This document shows, piece after piece, positions 26,231-46,251 of a stretch of 64,000 nucleotides of DNA. The DNA is taken from NCBI GenBank assembly GCA_027704905.1, contig CM051007.1, positions 23,133,214 to 23,197,213 on the forward strand, written 5' to 3'. Within the stretch, counting starts at the first letter, position 1. Each line of letters starts with the position of its first letter. Both the position numbers and the translations under genes were made by a program. Below the pieces are notes generated by a model. That model was not told the origin of the DNA and ran no database searches. It saw only the letters and a list, made by a program, of their open reading frames with translations. Source of the stretch: Muraenolepis orangiensis (taxonomy: Eukaryota > Chordata > Actinopteri > Gadiformes > Muraenolepididae).

Positions 26231-27805
26231 CAGTGGCGAACCGTGTCTATCACAACTGGACCTTCTGTAGACCACCACCCCCCTCTAGTCAGACGGACGT
26301 CACGGAGGCAGTCACTTTATGCGTTATCTCATTTAGGCAGATAAGATTGTCGCAGCCAATTTACAAGTTGACCATAGTTGGCAAAGGTATGTAAGGTATG
26401 AAATGTAGTGAAGTAACAGCACAACACAGCACCACCACACACAGGCTATCAATGAAAGCGACAGTCTAAAACGCTTAATGTGAAAAGGCTTAACGTAACT
26501 TAAAGTTCCAAAACAGCGATAAATAATCACCAAATATCTCTAGCATATGTCTTGTCATAAGCACTTTCACCTCACGTCAAAATATCAAAACGGTTTTGTA
26601 ACTCTTAGTTACGTTAAGCCTTTTCACGTTAAGCTTTTTAGACTGTCCCTCGATGACTTACTGTACTGGTACTGTAGCTCGCTACATCGTCACACACCAT
26701 TAGGGTCTACTCCACTCAGCTAGGACTATTAGGTTTCATAGACAAATGGCTGCCACACAACCACACCTTCGTAACAATTACCAATGCAAGGGAAGATCAA
26801 GTCAAAACTCTCAATTTAAAATGCACAACAATGCTTAACAAACTCAAGACAGCCATTAACTAATCATTCAACAAGTGTGTGGAAACAAAATGCAACAACC
26901 AGCTCAACAAGATGCAACACTGCGACAAAACCAGCAAAGACAAATGAGTCTCATTCACCAATGATGTTCACTTAAAGACTAAATCCATTCTCCTGTCCTT
27001 CTGGATGAATGTTTTGATAACCCGGTCATAAAGCTGATCACTGCTTTTCAGATCCTAAATAAGTTGCCTTTCTATAGCTATAGAAGCTAATGCAGTGAGT
27101 CGGGATTGTCCTGTTCTGTTCCTCGTATGTTTTTATCCGTTTGGGGGCGGAAAAAGTCCGTTCCAGACGCAGTGGTGACGGGGATTGTTAACACTTTTTT
27201 ATAATGTCAATCTTTTCACTGAATGGTCGTCTTGAAAAGGGTACTAACAACAATTACGCAACAACAGCATCTTCACCTGTTGCCATTTTGACATAAAAAA
27301 CCTACGTAGAAAAAAACCAACGTAGCACTAAGCTAGATCCTCTGTCTCGAGCCAGTGAACTAGACCTTCTAGCGTACTATGAACTCTGAAAGAAAATGGG
27401 AAATCTGAAAGAATACACCCATTGGCTACAAACCAATATATGATTGGTTGATCAAATTGTCAATCCAAACGTACGCTCTCATTCAGTTTAAGGGCCAAGG
27501 CATTCGCTAGTACTTTGGTTGAAGGATATTCTTCCCAGCAACACAGAAAAATATCTGATTGGTTGATTTTTTTTCGAACACAAAGCCACTCAAATGCGTA
27601 GTGCATGGACCAAGAAAGACAAACAAATCAACGTAAAAATGTAATATAACAGATCAACAACACAGATACCATTCTCATTTATTCATTTTATTTAAATTTT
27701 ATAAAATTGTATTAATACAATTAATTCAATTATTTTTATTATTTCATCTGAGGGTTCCAGGGTCTTCTCTGAATACCTTGAAGGCCCTGGCGCTTATATA
27801 CTGTA
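26231..27805. mobile_element. possible hAT-like element with internal inverted repeat
   Basis: CAGTGGCGAACCGTG at 26231 is a known style of fish hAT terminus; the other end is uncertain (candidate near 27805, inward CAGTATATAAGCGCCAGG). An imperfect 41-bp inverted repeat lies inside (26459-26499 against 26607-26647). No transposase frame is seen. Confidence 0.4.
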
Positions 27806-27880
27806 AATACATATATATACACAGTATATATACACAGTATATATATTCAAAAAAATAAATATATATATATATATATATAT
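27798..27880. repeat. TA-rich simple repeat
   Basis: TATATACACAGTATATA units followed by (TA)n, ending just upstream of the Copia LTR. Confidence 0.85.
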
Positions 27881-27905
27881 TAGGGTGACCTGACTGACTG
27901 GGGTC

Positions 27906-28319
27906 TGTTGGTTAGGAAGTCTAATAACCAGACAGCCCCCACCCCCCCTATAACTGCATATCCCTGCTCCTGTATATACATTTATATATGCTCACTACCT
28001 TGTATATACATTTACATTTATATATATTTATCCTGCTTTCAATAATTGCATACCCCTGATCACTACCTGTTAAATACTTACTTACCTGTGTATATATATA
28101 TATACCAATTATTATGCTTATTGAACATAGTGTATTGTGTGTTATGCAGCTTCGTTTACAGGCATTTAATTGGACCGTTGTTAGTCCCTGTGCGGACCCC
28201 TGAAGTGACCGTGTACAGCGCATGTCTGTAATACACTCTTCTCCCCCTCCGACGCGACCCTGAGTGGATGTGTGTTTCTTGTGCTAAGACAAATCCGTTG
28301 ATGAATTGATAACGTAACA
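27906..28319 (+). repeat. 5' LTR of the Copia element
   Basis: 414 bp from TGTTGGTTAGGAAGTC to GATAACGTAACA; TGTTG...AACA ends are usual for Ty1/Copia. The right boundary is fixed by the primer site at 28320, the left is inferred from the TG terminus. No second copy is in the window to confirm it. Confidence 0.65.
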
Positions 28320-28333
28320 GGTTATGGGCCCAG
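28320..28333 (+). promoter_or_regulatory. primer-binding site, initiator tRNA-Met half-molecule type
   Basis: GGTTATGGGCCCAG is the exact complement of the anticodon-arm segment CUGGGCCCAUAACC of eukaryotic initiator tRNA-Met. It sits immediately 3' of the LTR, as in Drosophila copia, where a cleaved half-tRNA primes. Confidence 0.8.
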
Positions 28334-28337
28334 AACT

Positions 28338-29020
28338 ATGTCCAGCCAAACATTTAACCGGCTGTTGTTCGACGGTGATGAAAGAAACTACAAACTGTGG
28401 GAAACGCGGTTCCTCGCACATCTGGAACGTCGCAGACTTTCTGGGACAATCAGGGCCGAGCCAGTGATCGACCCGAATGCCGATAGCGCCGACGCATTGA
28501 GGGAAGCCGACACCGGGAAGAATATGCGGAATTAGTGCAAGTTTTAGACGATAAAAGTTTGTCACTAATTCTGAGAGAAGCAGCTGCGGATGGACGTAAG
28601 GCATTTCAAATATTACGGGAGCATTATGCAGGCAAGGGAAAGCCACGTGTGGTTAGCTTATACTGCGAGCTCTCAGCCCTCCACATGCAGAGCAACGAGA
28701 CTGTCACAGAATATATTGTTCGTGCAGAGACAATATTCGCTTCACTGTCGAGGGCAGACGAGAACATTAGTATTAGTATATATTATATATCATGTATAGA
28801 TATATTTTTTAAGTTGAGTGATAACAGTAGTCCAACGAAAAGGACAGTTAACACTAAAGGCTTAATGGTCTTAATGGACTGTGGTGCGACATCGCACATG
28901 ATAAGTGACTTTAAGAAGTTTAAGACTATCGATAAAAACTTTAAGCCTAAGAACCACGTGATTGAACTAGCCGACGGTACCAAGACTACCGGAGTTGCCA
29001 AGGCCAGGAAAGTGAAGTGA
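28338..29020 (+). pseudogene. Copia Gag and protease
   Basis: The start ATG at 28338 gives MSSQTFNRLLFDGDERNYKL, a Copia Gag N-terminus (YKLWETRFLAHLE). A frameshift near 28530 leads to 28535-29020 with LREHYAGKGKPRVVSLYCEL and a SNETVTEYIVRAE segment, then the protease active site MDCGATSHM at about residue 105 of that frame. The D-C/S-G-A triad is kept. It ends at a stop before the integrase. Confidence 0.85.
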
Positions 29021-29021
29021 A

Positions 29022-29887
29022 GTGGAGATTTTCCTGGTCGAGAGCAAGGGACACAAGGTGACAGCGCTACTGAAGAACGCCCTGTATATACATACATTTC
29101 CACAAGATATTTTCTCAGTAAAAGCAGCTACAGACAAAGGGGCAGAATTGCATTTCAAAGAAGGTAATAACTGGATGAGTGTTAATGATGGTACCAGGTT
29201 TAACATTGACGTCTATGGTAAACTGTATTATCTGTCCACAGTTAATGAAGAACATGTTGACAAGTTAAAGGGGTGTCATGATATTCAAATTTGGCATAGA
29301 ATACTGGGCCATTGTAACTTTGAAGATGTCTCCCGATTGTAGTTGAAGGGATGAAAATGAAGGGAAAATGTGACATGTCTCTCAACTGTGAAATTTGAAC
29401 AGAAGGCAAATGTGTTGATACAAGGAATAGGCAGGATGATAGCAAAGCTAAAGACATACTAGAGTTAGTTCATACAGACCTATGTGGTCCTATGGAGCCA
29501 TCTGATAGAGATGGGTACAGATACCCTATAGCTTTCACAGACCACTATAGTAGTATGACTTGGACCTACTTTCTAAAGACAAAAAGTGACACAGCCAGAG
29601 CTACAGAAAAATTCTTAGCTGACACTGCACCCTACGGGAAGGTAAAGACTATAAGATCAGACAATGTGACGGAATTTACCGGGAAAGAGTTCCAAGATCT
29701 GCTTAGAAAGAATAGGATCAGCCATCAGACTAGTGCTCCCTATCCGCCGCACCAGAACGGCACAGCAGAAAGAAATTGGAGAACATTGTTTGACATGGGC
29801 CCATGCTACGGCCATGCTACTCCAGAGTCAATTGCCAAAGAACCTATGGAGATTTGCGGTGCAAACAGCTGCACAGATATGCAATAG
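29022..29887 (+). pseudogene. Copia integrase
   Basis: The frame from 29022 gives the pre-integrase zinc-binding start (IWHRILGHCNFEDVSRL) and stops at 29341. The remaining Cys pair, near 29360-29395, is in a broken segment. The frame upstream of and through 29492-29887 carries the catalytic core: LVHTDLCGPM (first Asp, 29466), IRSDNVTEFTG (second Asp) and PPHQNGTAERNWR (Glu). All three DDE residues are recognisable. Confidence 0.85.
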
Positions 29888-29967
29888 GTGCTATTGTAAA
29901 ATACTAGGGCAAACTCCATATAGTGTTTTCACAGGGAAAACTCCAAACATTGACCACATGATGGTGT

Positions 29968-30925
29968 TTGGTACTGAGTGCTATGCTTATGAACAAGACA
30001 AAAAGAAACTGGATACAAGATCCGAAAAAAGGGAATTTTCATGACAAATATAGCCCTGCATACAATGTATATTTTCCAAAGACAGGAAGAGTGTCAAAGC
30101 ATAGGCTAGTGAAGTCCCTATTGAAGGACAGCAAGGATAGCCAGACTCAAACAGGTCCACATAACGATGGAGACGATGATGATGATGATATTGAGCTGAA
30201 TGTAGCGACAACTAGAATTGGTGAACAACCCCAGTCTAGTCTGACAGCGACTACAGGTGCAGGAGGTGAAAGAGGTACACAACCTAGTATCCAAGGGGAT
30301 AGTGGGGGCACACATTGTTACCCAACCAGAGATATAAATGCTCCACCATATCTTAAAGAGTACCAGTGTAAAACAGAACATACTGAAGAGGAACAGGATG
30401 TGGATTATTTATATAAAGCTATATTTGGTGTACCGAAAACATATACAGAGGCTATGAGTTCTGAGAGATCTCAAAAGTGGGCTAAAGCAATGGAGGAAGA
30501 AATGAACTCTTTGAAAGAGAATGAGACCTTCACCCTGTGCAAGCTGCCGAAAGGAAAAAAGGCAGTGGCAGGGCGCTGGGTTTTTGCAATTAAAGAGAGC
30601 CGTCTGAGACTTTCAAAGCCAGATACGTTGCAAAAGGTTACAGTCAAGTAGAGGGAATTGACTATAGAGACTTTTCCCCCCAACTGCTAGTATGACATCT
30701 GTGAGAATCCTGATGCAGAAAGCAGCACAAGAGGACCTCGTGCTTCATCAAATGGATGTAAAAACAGCGTACCTGCATGCCCCCGATGGACTGTGAGGTA
30801 CACATGGAGCGACCAGAGGGATTTGAAACAGAGTCTAAAACGAATTAACATTTAGTTTGTAAACTGAACAAGTCGTTGTATGGCCTGAAACAATCTGGAC
30901 GTAATTGGAACAAACTATTACATGA
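29968..30925 (+). pseudogene. Copia integrase tail and RT N-terminal part
   Basis: The frame 29968-30651 has an acidic run (DGDDDDDD) and then the RT opening: EAMSSERSQKWAKAMEEEMN, LCKLPKGKKAVAGRWVFAIK. After a stop, other frames give VDYRDFSP, MDVKTAYLHA-like (first RT Asp) and KSLYGLKQSGRNWNKLLHD. The YVDD block is absent because a TA array interrupts the element. Confidence 0.8.
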
Positions 30926-30927
30926 TC

Positions 30928-30930
<3 letters not shown>

Positions 30931-30976
<46 letters not shown>

Positions 30977-31075
30977 ATATGTATGTATATATACTGTGTA
31001 TATATATATACACACACAGTATATATACATACATACTGTATATATATATATACTGTATATATCCATACATATACA

Positions 31076-31133
<58 letters not shown>

Positions 31134-31162
31134 TTTGTATATATATATATATATATATATAT
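30931..31162. repeat. TA-rich simple repeat
   Basis: Over 200 bp of TATATA, ATACATA and ACTGTATATA units, highly self-complementary. Confidence 0.9.
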
Positions 31163-33757
31163 GAGGTAATCAGCACCTTTTTAAGGGCAAAACGGCAGAA
31201 AGTTCAAATATCATTAAGAGAGATCGAAGTGCAGCCAAGCAGGAAATTAATGTGAAGCGCTAAAGCCGGATTATTGTGCAAGATTACATCAGCAAGGAGA
31301 GAGGGACAGCCAAAATTCTGCTCGGAGATTCCTTAAGCTATGCAGGGAGGGAGGACACGAGGAGAGGAGTAGGGGGGGGGGGGGGGGGGGTTGGGAACCA
31401 GGTTGCTGGGGGTTCAAAGATCAAACCTTGCAGCCCCCCATCACATGTTGAGCTGGGCTGGGGATGTGAATGTGGGCGATGAGTGAATGTGGCCGAGGAT
31501 GTGAATCGAATCAAATGAATAATAACTTGAATGTTCGTGAGGTAGGGACACATTCCTGCTGGAGGCCCACACAAGGCGAGCTCTTCACAAGAAACCGCCT
31601 TGACGTGGATGAGAATGCATCTGCTTCAACAGAAACTCAAATCACATAAGATAGGTGCTCATATAATTGGTGACTCAGGCTGGCCCTGGGGGTGTGTGTG
31701 AGACAAAGAAAGAGAGAGTGTGTCATACAACGGAGAGACAGACCCCGGGACCCCTGTGTATGTACACACAAAACACTCAATATTAAGTAAAACAAGCCCT
31801 AAACTAGCCATATTATCTGTCCATACTATAAGCACACATACACATTGATATACAAACAATATTGATACTTTAGGTAACCCCAATCAGATCCAATGTGTAC
31901 ATTCAGTTAAACTCCAACACACACACACACACACACATCTGGTGTCCCAGTTAGAGATGTAACCCTTGACAGGTCTTCGAGGCGGCAGAGCCACACGTCC
32001 TCCCTCTTTAACTCTTCTACCTGTGGCCATGAGCAAGAGACAGACGTAATCAGGGCCATTAGATAGGGTGCAAGACGAGCCCAATTACGGAAGGTTAGTT
32101 GAATTAGGCTGCTGACAGATGTGTACAGCACACCAAATCCACACCTGCTCTCGATGCGGATCCACCTTGACCGTACAGCCCTCATTTCACGTTAGGGGCT
32201 GACAGGATGGGAGTTTAGTGATTGCTTCACCTCTACCTCTCCTGATGAAGTGAAATTTCCAGATGTAGGTTCTTGTTCTGTTTTTTGTTTCACTTTCCTG
32301 AGGGGGATCAAAGACAGATGCACAGCCCAAGAATCTCTCTCTCACACACACACACACACACAGCTGGCGAGATCATTTAGTACACCTTAATGGGGACGTT
32401 AACTTCACGGAGGTGAATCCCTTCAAACTAAGAAGACATCCCACCATAAACGAACAAGAGCAGGAAAGGATTTCTGAGAATTATTTATTGTTTACTTTAG
32501 AATCACACCCCTCTTAGTTTCCTCACCAGGACCAACAACAACTGTGTGTGTGTGTGTCAAACGCCAGCTCCGTCACTTCCCACTGAGGGTGTGTGATGAA
32601 AAACAAAAAGAAAAAATATATTATGAGCAGAAAAGACATGCATGTACATTCTAAAAAAAACGTATGTGAGAGAGTAAGATATAATAATAAACCAGGCATG
32701 TAGGGAGTGGACTGTTTATATTACTTTGAGGTGCATTTTTTAACTCAAGGTGTTGAAAATAAATGAGTTTCCGTCATCACAAAGTGAAATGCTGAAAGAA
32801 AGACAAACAGACTTTAGCTGTGAGTTGTAAAATAATCACACACACACACACACTTGAAAGTGGTTTTCCTTCCTAAAGACAAAAAACAACATTACTATAT
32901 GATTTTGATTACAAATATCAGTTGCTTCAAAATAAAAACATTAATTAGGCAGAATGATGCCTCATCACTTGATTGTGATAAGCTTTACAACCTCATTTTG
33001 TTAACGCAGTAGAGACCCAACAACTAAGGCAGACACAAACTTAAAGGATTAAATAACATCTAAATAGAACCAAATTAAAAATACTAATCAAGAGTTTCTC
33101 ACTGTTATATCTCTAACATTCAGATATAATGCAATCTAATCAGTGGTTCCCATATACATAATTCAAGCAGGTATTCAGCCTATTAAATAATCATAATAAT
33201 ACAAATTAACATACAAACAATAAATATCTCACAAGAATCTCACAACAAATTAGGCAGGTATACAAGCAGAATCCTGCAGGCAATGTCCATGGTAGATCTC
33301 TATAGCACAGCTATAATAACATATGAACAGGAAACAGCAGACGTCAACAAGTATAAGTATAAGCCTATTATGGCTGTGTGATGGCAAGTGATTGGTTAAG
33401 TGGGGGAGGTTCGATGGAATGACCAGGAGGTCATTCAGCAGTACAGTAGGAACTGACGATCTGCTTTACACAGAGCCACGAGTAAAGCAGATCATAGTGG
33501 TATCGGTTATGGTTATCATACTAATGAGCATGTCATGTCATCGCCACGTTTACCTTGCCAATGCTTGGCCCAAAAAACACACCCAAAAAAAAAGGAACCT
33601 CTTCTCGTCTTACCTTCACGTTTAGCTAATTTGTTTTTTATAGGGGGGAAAGGGTGCATGTGACAGTAGCACACGTGCTTCAGAAAACTCAGTGGCGAAA
33701 AGTTGCTCTGCTCTGGAAATCTGATGACAGCTGTGGTGACAGTTGCTCTGGTGACAG
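31163..33757. other. no recognised gene
   Basis: Contains a G20 run at 31371-31390, short (CA)n at 31917, 32343 and 32838, and unassigned unique sequence. The minus-strand open frame 31907-32185 has no recognised similarity. The 3' UTR of TBC1D20 may extend into the right part, but no clear polyadenylation signal close to the stop codon was found. Confidence 0.4.
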
Positions 33758-33826
33758 TTGTGAATGTACTTTTTTCCACTAGCTCCTACCTACAGTAGGA
33801 GCTAGTGGAAAAAAGTACATTCACAA
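33758..33826. repeat. perfect 32-bp hairpin, 5-nt loop
   Basis: The left arm 33758-33789 (TTGTGAATGTACTTTTTTCC and onward) is fully complementary to 33795-33826; the loop is CTACA. It lies about 420 bp downstream of the TBC1D20 stop codon and would be transcribed if the 3' UTR extends that far. Confidence 0.9.
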
Positions 33827-34249
33827 GCTAAGTTCATCCAAAAAAAGGGAAGGGGGGAGGGGGATCACATATATTTGGTATACTTTCCATTTCAAACTGT
33901 TATAGAGTATAACAGAAAGACAAATTCCATAATGCTTAACATAACGAATGGCGTTGAAGGAAATTAAAAATGACACCTGCATGGAAACCGAACAATTGAT
34001 GGTGGAGAAAAGGAGATTCGGCAGCATTCTCTCAAAGCAACGGCGATCTACCAGCAGCCCCATGTCATCCATTAACACTAACCCTGGGCCAACAACATCT
34101 GCTCCACTGGCCTCACTATAGCCTACTGAAAAATACAATCATAAAGGATGCCCTATTGCAACGTATCAAAAGTGCAACTAAACTCCTAAACCTCTCTCTC
34201 TCTCTCCATCTCTCTCGTTTAAAAAAAACTAAACAGCTGCAGCAAGACA

Positions 34250-42304
<8,055 letters not shown>

Positions 42305-43420
42305 TAATACGTCACAGTTGTATACATTTATTAGACTTCAGCACCCACAGGAAGAACACATTATAATCGTATGCTTTTAAAACAAGTACGACACTGAGGA
42401 AATGTGTACTCAAATTCGTTGAGCCAGAAACAAACATCCATACGACTACTACCGGTATTGTCGTTGTGGAGCTCTTCTTCCTAGTTGTTTCAGGTGTTAG
42501 ATCTAGGCTTCGCCTAAATTAGCGCCCTCACCTGGTGAACTGTATTTACCAACTACTGTATGTGCGACCTAAACGACAGTGACAGTAGACTACTAAAACA
42601 TTTTATTTTTAATAAGTCCGAATGTTAAAATATATTAGGAAAAAGTTCATAAATGAATACAATTGTAATTGCATCACATGGTAAGTATACAGCTTTAAAT
42701 TAAAATATGTATGCTAGCCGCAAGCAACTCAGGTCTGCAACCTCTAAGTCGCAATATATCGGCAAGGTTTAAATGGCCATAAACTAAATAAATATGATGT
42801 GTCTCATATAGAAGGCAGCTACCTGCAGCCTTGCTATCTAGTGAGGCAGTATCCTTAGGAGGCAGTGTTTGTGATAAATAAGTGCAAATAAGTCTTGTTG
42901 GTGATACTCCGCCATATTGAGAGGACGCAAGAGAGTTAAATCCTAAATCAATGTCAATATCGGCCTGCCGTAACCTAGGCTAATGAACAATTGTTTGTTT
43001 TTGTTGCATGAGAAACGCTGTGTTGCATGAGAAACACAACAATGTCACCCCATCCCTGTCAAATCCTGACAAAAACCATTGCTACCAACATAATAACTAA
43101 CAACATTCCAATGCTCCCAAAATGGTCATTGCAATGGGACATCACGATGTACAAGCCCTACAAATATCATTGTACGCCAGGATCTAGGAAGTTCTATACC
43201 AGCAGCAGTTCAACTTGTACTGCTTTGTACTTTTCGGCCTCAATCATGTGCATTGATCTTAAAGCAATGGACACTTTTCAGGCTGTACCAGTATAAGAGT
43301 GAAGGTCATTTCCCATACGTAATTCCCGACAGCACAGATTGTCTAACTCTGATCAGAGTTTGTGTTTCAATTTGCTTTTTGGAATGGGTCGGTTCTATTT
43401 GGGACATGTAAAACTGCCAT
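42305..43420. other. TBC1D20 upstream region
   Basis: Contains the presumed 5' UTR and promoter on the minus strand. A CRE-like TGACGTA lies just upstream of the start codon (42308-42314). No TATA box or exon was placed; the rest is unassigned. Confidence 0.4.
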
Positions 43421-43690
43421 GGGTGGCAGTATAGCTCAGGAGGTAGAGTGGTCACCTCACAACCAGAAGGTTGCTGGTTCAATCCCCACCACCTCAAAAG
43501 CTGTCAAGGTGTCCTTGAGCAAGACACCCTAACCCTAACTGCTCCTGACGTGCTGGCTGTCTCCTTGCACGGCTGACTCCGCCATTGGTGGTTGAATGTG
43601 TGTATGAATGGGTGAATGTGAGGCATGACTTGTAAAGCACTTTGAGTAACCATTGGTTAGAAAAGCGCTACATAAATGTCCATTTACCAT
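43421..43690 (+). mobile_element. tRNA-derived SINE
   Basis: Head GTATAGCTCAGGAGGTAGAG (A box) and GGTTGCTGGTTCAATCCCCA (B box), body CTTGAGCAAGACACCCTAAC, and tail AAAGCGCTACATAAATGTCC. Same family as 24512, better preserved. Confidence 0.9.
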
Positions 43691-43857
43691 AACCGCTTAT
43701 TGAGAATGCTTCATCTGTGAATTCAGACAGAAATTTGGGTGCTTGTCAGAAAGCACATTGTTTGGTGTCACAAACAAACAAAACATTTAGCGAGTGGCAA
43801 CGCAGTTTATGCAGTTAGTGCGACAGACAGTTGTGTTCACTGCGGCAATTGCACATT

Positions 43858-44262
43858 TGGAGTGTGTGGCTGGTTTAAGCATCCTCATCTGGCCTGAGTT
43901 AGACTGATTACTCTCTAGCTGGTGAGGCTGCACACCTGTGGGTCCTTGTTAATCAAGGTCCACGGGTTAAACCAGCCACCCCCACACACACTCGAGGAGA
44001 GAGCTCTAGCATGGCTTGTTTAGCAGTCGCCGCTTGAGGGCTCCTAATGAAGACAAGAACACTGTTGTTGCTGATGCTGATGATGTTATTATTATTATTA
44101 TTATTATTATTATGTTGGTGAATGAACAGAGCAGATGGTAAATGCCAGAGCTCTCTCCTCGAGTGTGTTGGTGGCTGGTTTAACCTGTTGGCCTTGATTA
44201 ACAATGACCCACAAGTTTGCAGCCTGCTGGATGCTTAAACCAGCCACCGTGCACACACTCAT
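43858..44262. mobile_element. inverted pair of MITE arms, second locus
   Basis: The forward arm 43858-43996 (GAGTGTGTGGCTGGTTTAAG to CACACTCGAGGAGAG) and the reverse arm 44150-44262 (GGTGGCTGGTTTAACCTG onward) share inner flanks GAGAGCTCTAGCATG / GCCAGAGCTCTCTCC. A (TTA)n array lies between them at 44086-44113. Confidence 0.75.
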
Positions 44263-44549
44263 GCAATACACAGTCAGATATTATGGTGGCATGTTGCACC
44301 TGGTGAGAGGCATCATTTTACAACCTGGCTTCAATTCATCACCTCACTATCTGCGTTGCCACCACCAGTGTAAAGTCCGGATCCCTAACTCATGAATAAA
44401 GTTTTAAGAAAGCATGTTGCACAACATTAAAATAGCCAGTGGCAAACTTAATCCCCACACCCAACTCAACCGCTCTACTGCGAATAAGGGAGAATGACGC
44501 ATGTGGAGGGTGTAACCAGGGTGGGGTAACAAGTGTGCTGGGAAAACAT

Positions 44550-45146
44550 TAGAGCTGTCAAATAGTTTGACATTTCAAACACAGTCCTGCAAACACAGCG
44601 GAGCTGAAAGTCCACCAAGTTGACACTGTTTCAATGTAATTTTACAGCTAAGAATTTGAAAAAGGATTGTTCACTTTGGCACTTTGTTATTCAGTTTCTT
44701 AAAGTGGCCTACTTGTTGCAACATTAATTTGCATTAGATGTTTATTTGCAAACAATTTACAAGCAAGCTGTTTATGTTCACTTTGTTGCAGACATTATTT
44801 TGTAACAGATTATTTATGCGGTTGTCCGCTTATTATTAATCTTATTATCGATGTTTTGGGCAATACTCAGCAGTCCCTGAAACCTTTTTGCTCAGAAAAA
44901 CTCAAATGAAAAGTAAATGAAAAAGTAATGAAAAGAAAAATGAAAAAGTAACAAATAAAATAATAAAAATCTGTAACTGCTTTAAGCATTTAATTCTTCC
45001 ATACCTGCATTTGTTTAGCCACCCACAAAAAAAAAACTACAGGTAAATGTTTATTTTAAACTTGTGATTAATCTGATTAATCACAGAATCTTATTGTGAT
45101 TAATCCGATTAAATATTGTAATCGGATATATCTATTGACAGCACTA
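44550..45146. mobile_element. MITE with TAGNGCTGTCAA termini
   Basis: TAGAGCTGTCAAATAG at the left and TTGACAGCACTA at the right are imperfect TIRs of a common fish MITE type rich in GATTAATC motifs. The tandem duplication breakpoint at 44637 lies inside it. Confidence 0.6.
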
Positions 45147-46251
45147 AAAATATATATATCCAGTTTATCATGTGTATCATGCTTAATATTTTTCTGATAC
45201 CAATACCAGTATGCCTCAAAATACTTCCTATTTATTTTTCTTATATATTGAAATTACAGCCGCCATTCAGCCCAAAAAAAATTATTATAAGAAAGGCCAC
45301 ATTAATATAGGAAACAAACCAAAACATACACAATTTAAACATTAATTAGGCACTTACAGTTTGTATTGTTAAGCGGGCAGGCTATATGTTTTTAAGAAAC
45401 TTTAATTAACTTTAATTAAATAATATTTCATTAGTTATCTTGCATACAATTTATGTATAGTCATGTTGTATGCATCCATTAACTGTCTTCATATTTTATT
45501 TGATCTTTTTCACATTTCATATTTTCAGGTATCGGAATCTGTATCGTGTAGGAAAAAATGGTATCGCTAATTATTATGACTTATAGCCTCTTCAGACCAT
45601 CCTGATCTTGCAAATTGACATTATGTTTCTCTCTGTAGAGAAACAGATAGCAGATCTGTAGATATCTGCTATCAGTATGGCCCTGAGCCTGTTGAGAGCC
45701 TTTTCCAAAAATGTTAAATGATAGGAGCAATCAGTGCTAGGGTTAATGAGGGACAAGGAGCGCTGCAGTTTCAAAACAATGGCGGCACCCAAAAAGTGTG
45801 AAGAAACTGAAGGTTTTCAGAACGTTTTTGGGGATGCGGAAGGATTCTGCAGATTGTGTAGAGCTAGGTAGCTCCTTTCACCATTAAGGTACCACACATA
45901 AAGAGTCTGGACTGCAAAGCTAGCTCAATGCAGAGGAGGTTGCGCAAGACACCATTAATTTGTGGACCTCGGGGCAGGAAGAGACAAATGGACTGATGAA
46001 TTGATTGTGGATGGGTTGCAGATTAGGGATGAATCTATGAATTAAGGAAAAATCTTGGCATGGCTTCCATGTTTTAAAGCATCACTCATCACTACAAGAC
46101 AAAGGGGGCACTAACTGCATCATTCAAAATAACTAGCCCCAAATATTCTTTTTATACATACAAATACAAATATCGCCGACTGTTACTGGTTTCCCGTGTG
46201 TGCTGCATTTAGGTTCTAGCACGGTCCTTGACAGAACAATATGGCCAACCA

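Larger units (their letters stand above)
27906..30925 (+). mobile_element. Ty1/Copia LTR retrotransposon, decayed, 3'-truncated
   Basis: Order LTR, primer site, Gag, protease, integrase, RT is diagnostic of Copia (integrase before RT). The body has several frameshifts and stops, lacks the Gag zinc knuckle (replaced by a short TA-rich insert near 28770-28810), and is cut off in the RT by a (TA)n array at 30931; no 3' LTR follows. Copia is much rarer than Gypsy in vertebrate genomes. Confidence 0.85.

Noticed and set aside
31907..32185. 92-codon minus-strand frame
   Set aside because: Ends in a CA array and matches nothing I recognise; the non-repeat part might be a conserved noncoding element, but that cannot be judged without alignment.
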